DNA of 64,000 nt from Tetradesmus obliquus. Lineage: Eukaryota > Chlorophyta > Chlorophyceae > Sphaeropleales > Scenedesmaceae. Position 1 is the first letter of the stretch, and each line of letters opens with the position of its first letter. The notes under the pieces were generated by a model that did not search any database, was not told the DNA's origin, and saw nothing but the letters and a program-made list of their open reading frames with translations. The stretch is from assembly GCA_030272155.1 (NCBI GenBank), contig CP126205.1:2468501-2532500 (forward strand), written 5' to 3'. The position numbers and the translations under genes are program-made. Positions 25,201 through 40,585 of the stretch are shown one piece after another.

Positions 25201-28200
25201 CTTCAGTGATGTCTGCCTTGGTCAGTGTGTTGAGCGCAGCCAGCGCTGACTCGAGCAGCGGCATGGCCACAGCCAGCTCACCCTCACACTCATCCTGCAT
25301 GCATCATGCAGCAGCAATGCAGGCACAGAGTAGTGTGAGATAGGTGGCTTTGGTGAGCGTGCTGTTCAGCGTGTTGATCGCAGCCAGCGCAGACTCCAGC
25401 AGCGGCATAGCCACAGCCAGCTCACCCTCACACTCATCCTGCAGGGTGGTAAATTAACACATTAACAGTTTCGGAAAGATCAGATACAACAAGGCAAAAA
25501 GGATGTCAACAACCAGGCAAAGAGGGTAAGAATATGCTGCTAAGCCGGCAGTTGGGCAGCAAGCCATGATGTCAGCACTAGCCAATGTGGCGCTCACCTT
25601 TATTGCCTTGGCTGCTGCTGCCTTCTCTGATGCAATGGCCTCCTCCCCCTCCACCACCTCCTTCTTTGCTGCCGCCTCCTTTGTCTGCGCATCCACCACC
25701 CGCAGCGTCTCCTCAACCTCCTTGCCTGCAGGCGCAGCACCAAAACGCTAACCGATTGGCAAGGCACGGTGCATTGCGGCAAGCTTGAATCCCTTGTGCT
25801 GTGCACACGCAGGGGGCTTTTTTTGAGCAACCCATCATGCACGTTAAGGATGTTGACCTCCCAGGGTCAGCATGCATGCAGTGCACTAACTTGCATGAAA
25901 CGCAAAGCTGCCGCGGCCCTCACCTGTTTCAATTAGCTTAGGCTGCAGGTCGATCAGCTCCTGCTTCATCACATTGACCTCGCCCTCAGCAGCAAGCAGC
26001 TTCTCCAGGCCAACCTGCAGCAACACAGCATGTATGCTTGGTTTGGACATGCTCTTGGCATACCTGTGACAGGATGTGACGCAGATGCATCAGCAGTCGT
26101 ATCGAAGCATATGGAGAAAGCAGTTGTGTGCTTGCAGCTGGGTGCAACACAGGTATATGCATGAAACAGCCACAGTCGTCCGTAACAGCCTGCCCACCTC
26201 GTAGCGCCGCCGCAGCTGCAGCACTGCTGCGCGCTGCTGTCCCAGCAGCTCCTTGTAGGTGTAGATGAGCTCCAGGTAGCTGGTGGGCGTCACGTACGTG
26301 TGGCGGCCCAGCTCCCTGCAAACAACAGCAAGCAGGCATTGAGGGGGTCACAAGCCCATCTGTACAACCATTCGCAGGGTGGGCGTCACATACGTGTGGC
26401 GGCCCAGCTCCCTTTGTGCACATACACGCAAGCAAACGTCATGTTAGGAAGAGCCACATTTTGTCTAACCTGACATTTAGTGCAAGAAGTGGCATTGCCA
26501 GCAAGGAGACACCTGAACATGGACCCACCTTGGCTAACAGCGTCATGCATTTGCGCGTGTATCACATGCTGTCACAAGCTCACCTCCTGTAGTCCTCAGC
26601 AAGCGCCCTGATGCTGGTGTGGAACAGCATGCACGCATCCTCAACTGCCGAGTGCAGCATATCACCGTCTGTTGTGCTTCCATCAGCAGCAGTGCCTGCA
26701 GCAGCGGCCTCCATGCTCGGCAGAAACTTTTTTGCCACTGACTTGAGTGCATCGGCCGGCCACACGCTGAACCAGTCGATGGTGGTGCAGCTAACCAGCG
26801 AGGGGAACCTGCAGACAGCAGATACATTAGTTAGTATTTAGTATCCAGCCATACACAAACTAGACACTGACAGCCGAACTGCAGACCAGCAGTACAGCAG
26901 CAGGACTCCGTTGCATCCAGTGCAGCGAGTAAAGTTCAAAGTTGCTCACAGCACGCTGAGCTGCAGCACTCACTTCCGAAGGCGCTCCCTGAAGCTGCCG
27001 CCCACAGGGCTCATGGTCAGCACCAGGTGCAGGTTCACGCGCACGCTGTCCAGGAAGAACGCCCACAGCCCGGCTGGAGTCAGCGGCTTGCCGGCGCGCT
27101 TGGCGCGGGGCGTGACTGCCTCCATGATGCCCACCAGCTCATCCTTGGCAAACAGGTTGGGCACCTCGCCTGGTACATGCATTATTGCCATTAGAAACCA
27201 AAGCAGGACATATAGGAGGTTAGTGAATTTACAGGTTGCAGCAGTGCGCCTCCATGATGCCCACCAGCTCATCTTTGGTGAATATGTTAGGCACCTCGCC
27301 TCGCGAACAGAAAACACGCACATGCCACAAGTACTTGAAGTTTGGGTGCAGCAATCCAGCAAGCAGCCGGGTGACGCATCGCCTGCTTCAGGTATGCCTG
27401 TGGTTCAGTTGATGGTTGCTACTGATGGAGGAAGGCCTGCACAGCAGGCCTGGCTGTCGTGTGTGCATCACAGAAGCACAAAACACAACTACTACAGCAC
27501 ACAGGCATCTGCAGCAGCGCTCTGGCGCCGCACCTGTGTTGAGGATGTTGTTGATGTCCTCCAGGAAGCTCTCCTCCTTCATCTGGTTGTCGCTGAACAG
27601 GAACACAGTCGGCTTCCCGGCACTGCCAGCCTGCAGCCGCCAAACACACAGCACACAGTTTTAGCCGCGCAGTAGTCGAACCGCGCCTCAGCCACGCCGC
27701 AATAGCAATGCACACAGGTTGAACAGCAGATGATACACAGCTGCAAGCTGGAGAGGCGCTGGTGCAGGAAGCAGGATGATGTGTTAAACCTATCAACACA
27801 CCTGCACCAGCACTTTCTTGATGTCCTCACGCCACTTGGCCATGTTGTAGCCCTTTGTGATCTCAATGGTGAACAGCTTGTACTCGGCCATGAAGGCAGA
27901 CAGCCGCGTCAGGCTCTGCCGACCACTGCCACCCACACCAACCTGCAAAGAGCAACACCAGCACGACATGTGCTCTCAACTCATGCATCAGCCAACAAAC
28001 ACAACAATGGCAGGGCTGATGAAGCAAAGCAGGGAGGCACATAGCGGCTGCTGCCACTCACCAGCAATGCGTTGCCGTATGGCTGCTTGATGATGCGGCT
28101 GATCCTGCAGATGTGCTCAGCGGCATATCTGAAGAGCACCAGGTCAAGGCGCGTCTTGACCTGCAAACATAGCAGCCACAGCAAAGCACGACACAGTCAG

Positions 28201-31200
28201 AGCCACGCACAGCATCAGCGCCCCTGTGCCGCCAAGCAGCGTGCAGTCCACATCACCCATGCACTGCCATTCATCGTCACCCTCCTGAGCAGAGTATCAA
28301 CCTGCCGGGCACGCCCCGAAGACAGTATCATACTAAGCATATCAAACTGCAGCCAGCTGCTGCAGCAGCAACCGCAACTGCGGCGGCCACTCACTTGAAC
28401 ATTGTAGTCTGCCAGAGCATCCTCCACTGCCTTGAGCAGCTTGCCAGTATCTGTTGCCTCCTGGTATTTTGCTGCCTCAGCACCACCAGGCTGCAAGAAG
28501 TCAGCAAACAGCACACCACGCAGCGCAGCAGCAGCTGCAGCCCTCCTGGCTTGCTCAGCCTCCCCACCAGCACCATCTGCTGGCAACCCAGCAGCAGCGT
28601 CTGCTGTGAATACGTCTGAGAACTGCATTCCCAGGTGCTGCGGCAGCTTGCTCGCAAGCATACCGCAGAACCAGTCCCTGTCGGCATCATCAACAAGCCT
28701 GTCATGGAAGACACGCAGCGCCTCATGCGCCCAGAGGCGCACCAGGGAGCAGCTGTCTTGCACAGGCACGCCAATAGATTGCATCCCCTGCAGATCACAG
28801 GCAGACACATGTTGCAGCAGCAGCAGCGCTCAGCGCTTGTGTGTGGCAAGGCGTATCATAGCAGGGCCAGTCCAAGCATATACTATGCAATGCAGCCACT
28901 TGACTGAGTTACATGACAAACAAATGCAGCCCCAGCTGCCATTCACCTGGAACACTTTGCTGAGGTCCCTCATGTTGTAGGTGTAGTGGCTCTTAGCAGG
29001 CGTGGGCAGCAGCTCGCTGCGGATGCTGTTGTAGATGTCAATGGTGGCAGCCACCACGCCTGCCAGCTTGCCAGCCACATCATCCTGCAGCCTTGCGCGC
29101 CGTACCCACCTGCCACACGATGCAACAAAAAGCGGAAAGCAGTGTGTTACTTTTGCAACCTATTAGATGCTTGTGCTGGCTTTCATGGTAGCGTGTCTGT
29201 GCAGGTACATGGTGTCCCAACGTGCATTGCAGTGCAACAGCGCACTACAAGCAGACAGCAGCATGTCATGTGATGCTGTGCCACAGGCTGGTCCCAGCAT
29301 GGATCAGATGTGTTCGCCACAAAAGGCTGTATCAGGCAGGGAAGCAGTCAACAGCCTCTCACCAGTCGCTGATTGCGCTGTAGATGCGCGTGTACGTGGC
29401 GTCATCAAACTCGTTCATCGCAACCACATTGAAGTGGCGCAGGATGCGAGGCGTGATGGGGTTGCGGCCGCCGCCTGGTGGCCCCATGGCAGCCACCAGC
29501 TGCATGTCCACCAGCTGCCTGAAGGTGTTGTTGGCACGGTCGTACCTGCAATTATTTGACATTGCAGGCGTGAGTGTGCGTCCTACCAGCTGCATTGTTG
29601 ATGCAAGCTGCTATGTTCAGTGACGCCACCAGCTGCATGTCCACCAGCTGCTGGAACGTGTTGTCGGCATGGTCATAACTGCAGACGTTGCAAAATATGT
29701 GAATGCGACAGCTGGATGAGCGCTTGCATACCCCACAACAGGCAAAAGAACATGTATGTTTAGGCCCTGAAAAGCGCTATCAACCCCTTGGGCTATCAGA
29801 AAAGATCAGCCGCAGCACCATGCTAGACACCCTGCCAACGGCAGCAGTAGAGCCCTGCTGTTTGCTGCCGGCCCATTTTCAGTCAAGTATATTATCTCAG
29901 CAACTCACCAGCCGCCGTGGTCCAGGAACTGCCGCAGCAGCTCCACTGGCGGCTGCGCACCATGCACCTCCAACGCAGGCATGTTGAGGTCATCCACAAA
30001 CACCACCGCAGCGCTGCCCAGTGGCGGCCCATACACACCCTTGCGGCGCTTGTCCAGCTTGGAGTCGATGATGTCTTGAACCTGGCGATGTGTCGATACA
30101 ACATCAGGGCACAGCTTCAGCAGATGCTTGTAGCATGTAGCTAGGCATGACAAGGCCACACGCAGGGGAAAGCATAGAAGTGTCTGTAAATGCGTGCTGT
30201 GATGGCGAGGGTCATGGAGGCTGGCAGCAAGCTGAAATAGCCAGAGAGAGCTGTGCACACGTGGTTTGCGCTTGTTTGTGCGCTGAAGGCTGTAGGGATG
30301 ATGTGGAACAGCCCCTTGCCCAGCTGCTCCAGGCTGCTCTTGACATACACGGTCTTGCCGGTGCCTGCAGACGAAACACATGCACACACATATGCAGAGT
30401 TGGCATCGACCACTGGCCTGACTGCATCACCTGGGCAATGTGCGTGACACAATTTTGAAAGATGAATGCATATCTTGTCAGCCAGACATTTGTGGTCAAG
30501 CTTGGGCAGCACCCACCTGTTGGCCCAACAAACAGCAGGTGCTTGTTGTGTGTGACCAGCAGCTGCATGATGTGACTGTAGCGCATGGTGTCAATTGTCG
30601 GCACGACAATGTCAGTGAATGCCAGCGACTCTGGGATGCTGACGGCGCCCACGCCAGCCATCCAGTGCACCCAGCTGCAGGTGTCCTTGTCAAAGCTGTA
30701 CTCAAACACAGTGCCCTCCTGCAGAACAATCACAAATGGAGCACACAGTCGGGAGGAAGTTGCAAGCTGATTAACGCTATGCGCTGCTGCAGCATACACT
30801 GCTCAACGCACAGGGCAGCAGAAGCAGCAGCATGCAATGGTGCTGAAATTACGAGCGCTACTACACGCCCTAGCCGAGCGCAGCTTGTAGCACGCCCAGC
30901 ACTCACCTGTGGTAGCTGCGTGGACAGCAGCTGCTCTGGGTAGCTGATTGTCAGGCCAGGGCCCAGGTCAAAGTCGCTGCGCTCAGCTGCTGCAGTGACC
31001 TTGCCAGCCACCAGCTGCCGCAGGAACGCATCAAACTTGACTGACGAGGGCCTGTCACAGGTGGCGCCGAGTGACCAGATCAAGCTGAACAGGAACAGCG
31101 AATCCAAGCATGCGCTGGTGTCGTCCAGCTTCACCTGCGGGCAGCCACCAGCAGTTGCAACGTCACGCATGCCAAGGTGGCAGGCGCAACCAAGCGCTTT

Positions 31201-34200
31201 GATTATATGAAACTGCACGCCATGTTCTTAACCCTAGGGTGCACAGCACGCAAGTGGCTTCCAGGCATGCGGGCATATTGGAGCTCACCGCTGTTTTGTT
31301 CTTGTCTGCTCCCCTCCACTCATCAAGCTGGCTCCACAAGAGGTTCATCAGACTGACTGGAAGGTTGATGTCCGCTGTTGCAACCAGCTCCCTTTGGCAG
31401 CAACAGCAGCAGAAGCAGCAACACAGGCTCCAGTCACCTACAGTGCTACTGGCCCTCGGTGTGTTGCAGCAAATGCCTGTATACACTGTGTAACAGTTTC
31501 ACTTTAATCAAAGAGCTGGACCTGAAGTGCACAGCATAAAAACCAAATGACCACCAAGATCCCTCACTTGCAGTGCTTGCGGACGAATGCCACGCAAGGG
31601 TCCACCAGCCACTCAAACAGCTGATGCAGGCGCTGCCGCTGCTCCTCTGTCACGCTGCTTGGCAGCCGGTGGCTGAGCCAAGCTTTGACCAGCGGGCGCC
31701 AGCCCATCTGCACACAGGCAAGTTACAGCAGCGCGGTGTGCAGACAATGCTGACATCAGCCTGCTGACATGAGCATACCACTATGAGGTAGCATCACTGG
31801 ATACATATGATATGGTGGGTTGGAGTCAACATATAGCAGCACGGGAAGTTTGAAGCTGGCATGTATGCAACCAGCACTCGAGCACCCTCAACATGCAACA
31901 GCGCACCTGTGATGGCTCCACGTACACCATGCCGCAGCGGCTGACTGTTGCTGGCGAGGCCACTGTGAGGTCCTGCACCTCAAAGATGAGGTTCATGCTG
32001 GCAGACATCTGGATGATTTCACCTGCACAACACCACAAAACATATGGTGGGGTCGCAGCTTACACAGAGTACAGCAGTGTAGCTCGATGTATGCTCTCAA
32101 ATTCAGCCAGTGACGCCAACATAGTGCAGCACAGGTCACGCCACGACTGCGGTCTTCATTGCACCAGGCAGCTATGCATCACAGCCATCAGTTTTGCCAT
32201 GCAGCTGCACACTGAACCTCACCAGAGTTCAAGCAGAGCTTCTTGTTGTCATCCAGCACCGTGTTCATGTTCTCAATCCACACCGCATCCACAGGCCCAT
32301 CAAACAGCAGCCACTGCCGGTCTGGCCTTGTATCCACTGCCATCTCCCTGAAAGCCTTTGCAAGCACTCCATCCTTCCATTCGTGGCTGACTGGGTCAAA
32401 CTGGCCGTATAGCTGGCCCATGGTGAGGGACTTGGGGTTGAGCACGCGTGTGTGCACCTTGTGCTCGCCCATGAGGTTTTGCGCCTCAAGCTCACCCAGC
32501 GCAGTAGCCAGTGTCCTGCAGCAGCGGCAGCAGCAGCAAGGAGGCACCACGCATCGGCGACCTGCCGGCGAGCCAGCACACACCACAGCCTACTGCATCA
32601 TACCAGGTTACATTGCTGCCTTCAGGTTGCAGGACAAGCCAAGGCCTGACGGCAACAGTGCACACACTTCGCCCTTAGACTTTGCATTTGTGCACTCACT
32701 TGTAGATGCTGGTCTTGGCGCTGTATGAGTAGCCCACAATCATGAGGCCGTGCCGCACCAGAATCATTTCGTACAACTGCAGCGCTTTCTCAATGAACAC
32801 AGGGGTGGTCACGAGCTGCGCAGCTGCGCCAGCAGACTCCACAGCAGACGTGAGGTGCGCATAGTCTGTCGGCGGCAGCTGTACACCTGCATAGCAGATA
32901 GCATGCAGTCTCAAGCCCTTCAATAGCGCCGCAATGCAGTACAGTGCAAGAAGATTCCGCGCGTTGAAGCTGCAGATGAGCACATAGCAGCTGCAATCCT
33001 GGCACAGACACAATGTGATGTGAATAAAGGACGTCACCACACCTGGGAAAAGGTCCGACAGGATGCCATCGAACAAGGGGATATCAGGCGCCAGGAACTT
33101 TGGAGCATTGACGTCCCTTATGCAGCGCAGCATGAGCACCTCCTCATCTGTTGTGCTGTCCTTCTGCTTGTTGGCCGCTGCAGCACGCAGCACGCTGATC
33201 ACAGCTCGCTGCAGCAGCAGACACATCAACAGGCACATATTGAGCAAACCAAGCTAGGGTGTAACACGACATCAAAAACAAACAGCCGGCTGCAAGAGGC
33301 GCAACGTGTGCTGTAGCAGACCTATCATTTGTCAGCCACTCACCATGCCATAGTCATAGTGTGACTGGCTGCTGAGTTGCTCGCTGCAAAGCCTGCAGAT
33401 CAGCAGAAAGCAATGGGCATTTCGACGAGTGACGCCAGACAGACTTGTGTGTAAAGGCTTCTATTTATGGTTGGATGCAATAGGAGATGAAGTGATTCAT
33501 GGAGCAATGAAGTGATTCATGGAGCGATGAAGTGATTCATGGAGCGGCTGCTGCTGCAGAAGTGCTGTCTCAGCCCTCTCACCTGTAAGTGGCGACCAGC
33601 TTGCGTGCCAAGTCCCGTGCTTTGAGGTAGCCGCTGCTGTAGAGCATGATCTCGCCGATTAGGGCGTAATCAGGCACCATCATTGCCACAGACCTGCGCA
33701 CAACACATGAAGTTGATATTGATACTGGTAAAAGCTAGCTAGCAAGGTGTTCAGCTAGCAGGTACACGCATCAAGGAAGCTGGTTGCTGCAAAGCAACCG
33801 TACCTGAACAGCGCCTTGAGGTTGTCGGGCAGCTCACTCCTGCCAGCATAGCCGGGGTTCATGGTGATGAACACGCTGAAGGTGGGCCTGCAGCAGCAAG
33901 ACAAGCAAGATGCATCTTAGTCACAGTACATTCTACTACCTCACTTACATGTGCATATATCAACTGAACATAGAAACATCTGTTTGCTGTGCTACAACTT
34001 GTTTGTGTACTCTACACCACAGAAACCAGACAAGCCCACCACCACACAGTGCAGCAACACCTGACATGCCCAACTCCTAACTCCTGCTAAAGCCTCACCT
34101 GAGAGCCAGGCGTGTGCCCTCAAACTCGAATATCTTGAGCCCCGCTGCCTTGGCGCGCTGCATTGTCATAATCTGCTGCGCAATGACTGACAGCACCTCC

Positions 34201-34938
34201 AGGTCAATGCGGTTGAACTCGTCAAAGCAGGCCCAGGCCCCGCTGCTGGCCAGGCCTTTGAAGAACTTGCCCTGCAGGATGCAGGGTGGAGGTGAAAACA
34301 GGTGCATATGAAATTTGAAACTGAGTGCTTGCAGTGCCTATGCAGCAGCTGCAAAGCATAGTGCAAAACATGTCATGTCTTTCTGTCCTGGCACATCTTC
34401 ACGACAGCTTTGTTTGCCTCGATGCATTCATTCCTGCAACGCGCCCCTGCTGTTATGCAGGTTGTGCTGGCAATTCCTCACCATAGCCAAGTAGTCCAGG
34501 CCGTCACTGCAGTTGAACACCACACACTGCATGGCGATCGCCTTGGCAAGGTCCTTGGTGGTCTCAGTCTTGCCGGTGCCTGCACGAAGGATGAACACTG
34601 CTGAGCATCCATGCACTGAAGGCGCAATTGCAAATAGCAGGCACATGCCATGTGCTACAACTTAAGCGGAAACTGTGTGTTGGTAATAGAACATGCAAGA
34701 ATGGATGCACATGCACCCTGCAGCAGCTGCGAGCACATTTCTGCCCCACCTGCGGGCCCCTCTGGTGCGCCTCCCAGGTTGAGGTGCAGTGCGCCCATCA
34801 GCGTCCTGTAGCACCTGTCTGTGAGTGGTGTGATGACCAGCCTGCTGCTGTTGCCCAGGTACTCGTAGCCGTAGGTGATGGCGGCGTTGATCATGCGCAC
34901 CACCACATCACCGCCCTCCCAACCGTACCTGCAATACA

Positions 34939-34971
<33 letters not shown>

Positions 34972-37900
34972 AGATGGTTTACATATGCCTACAGCTGCTA
35001 TATGTGTGCGGGCTGGGCATGAGGGATGGCCGCGTTGATCATGCGCGCCACCACGTCACCGCCCTCCCAGCCGTACCTGCAGCGGCGACAGCAACACCTT
35101 TGTTTGGTTGTACATCTTCACAGCTGCCTTTTAAGAAAAACACAGCAGAATGCTTCAAGCCTTACACCTGTGTGGAGCTGGGCACGCATACAGCAGTTAT
35201 GCTGCCAGCGCACCCGCAATCAAACCTAGCTGTGCCAGCTGTGACATCAACACCTGCAGCGCCCACCTGAGCTGGCTGATCCACTCAAAGTCAGTCTCGC
35301 TGGTCACGCCCTGCCTGGCAAGCTCAGCCGTCACATCGCGCTCGTGCACATCAATGACAATCAGCGCACTCAGCGTCTTGCGCTCCAGCTTGCTCAGCTC
35401 CCCACGCACTCTGTTCACCACCTGCACATAGCATACATGGCATACACATTGGCCAGTAAGCAAAGGAATGACAGTGTTCATTTGAGTTGCAGAAGCTGTG
35501 TGTGCATCCAGGAGCTTCACGTCCACCTAAGAATGAGTCGGTCAACCAGCAGCAACAGCAGCAGAGCTCCACACCGCATACATCCTGGCTTAAGCCAGCT
35601 GACAACTAGCACAAATCCAGAATGCAGTGCTCCTGCAGCCCTTCCGTTTCTAAACTTAAAACCCATACACGCACCTGCATGAGCTCCTGTGTGAGCTGGC
35701 TGGCATACTCCTGCAGCGTGCCCCGCACAATGGCAGCTGCTGTCCCCGCCGTCCAGTACATGCAGTCCACCGCCAGAACCACCTGCCCTGGCCACGCACT
35801 CATCCAGTTGCTGCGTGGCGTGCTGCTGTAGGTATCAAATGAGGCTTTGAGCACTGAGCGCACTGTGTCGCGCATGGCTGCCTCGCAGTCGATGAGCCAG
35901 CGCTCGACTGCGCCACCTGCTGCAGCTGGGTTGAAGGGCCTGCACAGCAACGGAAAGCGAGCCACTTGGTTATGTCCAGGTTTTGGCAGCGCCTTGCTGG
36001 CTCTTGGGCACGGAACAGCAAATTACTGTGTATGCCTCTTTCAGCAATGTGCAGTTGTAAGTTTCCCAGATGATACATGTGCAAGTTGCAACAGCATGTG
36101 CAAGTCAAACAGCTCGAGCCAGCTGGCGCCAGCGATGCACTCACTTGGCAAATGGCACCTTCTCTCCTTCCTCGCTGATCATCGCATTGACCTCCAGATC
36201 AGGCCCAAAGTTCAGCGCTGCAATGCCCTCAAAGATCTTGCGCAGGTACGGCTGCACACGCGCTGGGTCCTTGGTTTCGCTGAGGATCTCCAGCAGCTCG
36301 TCATTAGACAAGAAGTAGAAGCGTGGGAAGGCGAGGCGCTTTGTCTCCAGGTAGTCTGCAAGGCCCTTCTGGACCTGCGGATTTGAAAGCAAGTCAAACA
36401 GCGCGCAGTGGTCAGGCACACCATAGTTGAGCATATTGAGCTCCAGCAGAGGTGCACTTGCCAGCAAGATGATGCGCATGGGTGGGAACCAAGCGCTGGG
36501 TGCTGCTTTACACGACAACATCAAATGCTGCTGATGCGAGCAGCTGCTGGGCACTGCTGTTGCTTCATACGCCTGTTGGTGAACCAGCGATCGCTGTTCA
36601 GCCTATTACATCGGTCGCCGTGCCTCCGCCTATCTTGATGTGTGATCACCTGCTCCAGCAGCCGGTTTGCCTCCCTGAGGCTCTTCAGCAGCTCCTCGTC
36701 TGCTGTGACTATCAGCACCTGCAGCAGCAGTAGCAGCAGCAGCAGCACTCAGGTGTTGCTGCACGTTAACCACGCAATCCGCGTTCCCAGGCAGCTGCAT
36801 ACGACCAACATTGGCAGTCCCTGCTGCAACACGGACCAGAAGAGTCATACGCTTATGAGAGTACAACTCTGGTTAATCAGAACAGACAGCCAACCGTTGC
36901 ATGGCACGCACCTCTGCCTAGTCATCAACCACAACCGCCTAGTCATCAACCACAAACCGCCCACGTACCTCTGACTGCTTCGCCAGCTTCTCCATGAGCC
37001 GCCGCCAGGTGGCATCCACCGCCTTGAACTTGCGGCCCTCGTTGGGCATCTGCTGCAGGATGTCGTCGCTGCCAAAGATGGGCTCCAGGTACAGCCAGCC
37101 CTGCTGGCACTTGAGCCACTCGTCCAAAATGTCCTGCAAGCAGAAATTGGCGGGAAAATCAGATGTCCACATAAGACTGCGGGTTTTCTTCTTGAATAGC
37201 TGACAGTGCATCAGGTTTAGATAAGCTGAATTCGGGCACACCCTCAAGGAGACACTTCCCATGCAAGCCGCACCTGTGTCTGGTTGAGCTTAGCCTCCCA
37301 AGTTTTAACCTGCTCTTCAAAGGGCCCGATGTAGGGGCTGGCGCGCATGGCCTGTGTTTTGACCACCTGATCGTCCAGCAGCTGCTGGATGTCGTCCATG
37401 CCGCGCAGGATGCTACTGCCTGTGGCCCGCCAGGGCGCGCTGTCAAAGCAGACACCTGAAATGACATACATATTTGCAGTGAGAGTGGGACGCATCACGC
37501 GGCAAGTGGAGCAGGACTGTTTGTATCATGGACGCCAGCATAGCTGCGACTGCTGTGCAATTGCTATGTGACGTGCACGACCAGCAAGCATCTAGACAAG
37601 GCCAGTAGCGAGAGTTGTCGAGGCTAGAGAGAACTACCTGCCCAATCAGCCTGCATCTTGTCCAAAGTACGCTCCAAGGAGAACTCCTGCAGGCGGCAAG
37701 GCAGGACAGCATATGTTGGCAGGCACCATGTGCACATCTACTGCATCAAGTGCTGCTGCAAGGCAGCAGACAAGCTGGAGAAACTTGCACAATGTTGTGT
37801 GCTGGTGCCGAAAGGCCTGTCGCCAGCAAGCACGTTTGGGACCTGAGCTTACCTTGCTTGCGTACTCGCTGACTTCCTCAATGGAAGCAACATGTGCTGG

Positions 37901-39053
37901 CAGGCCGATCTGCAGAGCTCTGCTCAAGCTGAACCCTGCACAGCATTGGCCATCCGCACAAAACGCACCAGTGTGATTGATCACCATCAGGCCACAGCGA
38001 AGTGTTTTGCAGGCCACATACGACAACAACTCAATAGCAAGATAATGCCCGCATGCTATGAGGGCAGCGCTACTCATCTTATACTCAGCCGTCGCACGCA
38101 CCTGCATCTGCCTTGACTGGGCAGCCAACCGCAGCGCTGATCTTCTCCCAGTGCCTGTCACGCAGCCCAGGGTTCCTCAGCGCTGCAATCAGCGGCACAT
38201 GCTGCTGGAAGTCCTGCAGCTGCTGCCGTACTGCCTCAGCCACCTCCAGCGGAGCGCCTGTCAGCTGCTTCAGCAGCTTGGCACTGCTGCGCCACCACCT
38301 AACAAAAAAACAACAACACAGCAGCAAGCAGCATCGTGGTGGCGCACAGCTATTCGACCATATCAGGAGTGCTGGATGTGCTAAACAGTTGCACTGCTTG
38401 TTGCTGCACAGCAGTAGCGTCAGGCATTCTACAGCAGTATACTACCACCATAGCGGTGTGACAGCTACAGTGCAACACGAGCATATCCCATCCTACAGCA
38501 AAATCGCACTCACTTGTCCACGTCAGCTGATACTGCCTCAGCATCTATCTCTGTGAAGGGCCCATCCATCCAGTCAGGCAGCTGCCGGGTAAACAGCCCT
38601 GCCATGCGCCACATGCTGGCAGTGGGCTCAAAGGCGCGGCTGATGTCAGCAAGCAGGGGATATTCAGTGCGCTGCAGCTTGAAGATGTCCTCACGCGCCT
38701 GCAGCAAGGAGAAAAGGCACAGAGGCACATCAAGCAAATAGAATTTGATGGATGTGAAGCATGCACACCAGCCTTACAACTATCCTTGCGTAATGTCGCA
38801 ATGCGTGTTCTGCTGCTATACACATGCCCAGCTCCGCAGCAAATCTGACTCGAGCAAAAACAGCTTTGCAGAAAACAAATGCAGCAGCATTGTGCCCAAA
38901 GCTGGTGCTGGCCCGCACCTGGTACAGCTCTGCTCTCTTGCCCAGCTCCTCCAGCTTTGCCTCAATGTCCTGCACCCCAACCAGCCGCTCCTCAACAGCA
39001 GCCAGCCCACCAAGCTTGGTGAACTCGCCTATGTCAGACTGCGGCAGCAGCAG

Positions 39054-39100
<47 letters not shown>

Positions 39101-40552
39101 CAAGGTTGGCAGCAATGACAAAGAGCTCCTCAAGAAACTGCACTGCATCCAAGGCAAATACCACATCCTGCTTGGCAGTGTTTGGTGCTTTGCTTGATGA
39201 AGAGCATGACACTATGTACATTCATAAGCATAACATCACCTGCTGCTGAAACGCACCTGTAGCTGCTGCAGGTCCTGCTGCAGCTGCCGTTGGTCCTCCT
39301 GCAGCTGCAGCTGGTATCTATTCCTGTAGCCCCAGATGCGCTCCCTTGCTGCTGCTAGCTCATCCTGCACTGCACTGGGCCAGTGCCGCAGCTGCCAGAA
39401 CACATCAGCTGACTCATCCAGCAATGGATGGTGGCTGCCCTCCATAACAGCAAAAGTGCTGGCGCTGTCATCAATTTGCTGCTGGATGGAAGGCAGCTCC
39501 TGCAGGCAGTATGCAAAAGGCGAAGAGCAGATGACATGTCAGTCATTTGTTGGAATCCTGAACACCAAACTGTTTGCTAGGAATAAGCACGCAGTTCGGA
39601 CGAAAAATGAAATTCCTGGTACGGAATCATTGTGCAGCAATCGCCCTCACGTAGCGTCACGAGCAGCCTTATTCCCAGCTCTGTACACCACAAGGCACTG
39701 GCACGAGGTTTTGTCATCTTGTTGGCTGAGCCCCTTACAGCGCAGGGCTCGTTGCTAGGTGGCACGGCAGCATAACTGCTGGGTGGTTTGCTGCCATCGG
39801 GTGGTACAGCGCAAGATATCACCTATGCATGGCCAACCAGTGTTGTGACACCTTGGTATGTAGCGGCAAATGTGACTGTTACACGGCTTCTCTGACCAAC
39901 AGTCGTTCTTACAGAAAAAGTACATGCACATGTACGGGAACACAGCCTGCCATGTGGTGCAAGTTGCAATACTGTCACATCTGATTCAATCAATTTGTCG
40001 CGGTGGCCGGGATAATGGGATCTCGGCAATTGCGAGTACATGGCGTTCTCACGTCTCACACTTGTGAGAGCTGCAACTTCCTAGGAACTCGTGCACTGCT
40101 ACTCTCAGCTCTTCCTGCGAACTTACAGCAAAAAGTGTGAGATGTGGTGGCCGGCACAGATTGAGAGACACCGCACACAACTCGCGGACTCAACCTGATT
40201 TTCGCGATCCAACAACTTGGTCTGTATGCATGTCGCTGACTGCTGGTGCTTGAAGATGCGCTATAAACCACTCGAACACCAGGTTTGCCAGAAGACTACA
40301 CGTTGATTGCTCAATTCAACAGTTGTATGTTGTGTGTCTGGCCTTGTGTCGTGTTTGTGATGTGTCAAAAGCATCCAGCGCGGCGAGGATTGCAAGCCGC
40401 GTGTCGGACTTGATGAGCACAGCCAGGTCGCGCCATACTGCGTTCGCCGACGCACAAGCGCAGCATTTGCAGCTCAAATCGTTAATTACATTGCGTATGC
40501 ATGCAGAGACAGCGTGCTTCACCAATGGGCCTAGCAGCAGCAGCAGCAGCAG

Positions 40553-40585
<33 letters not shown>

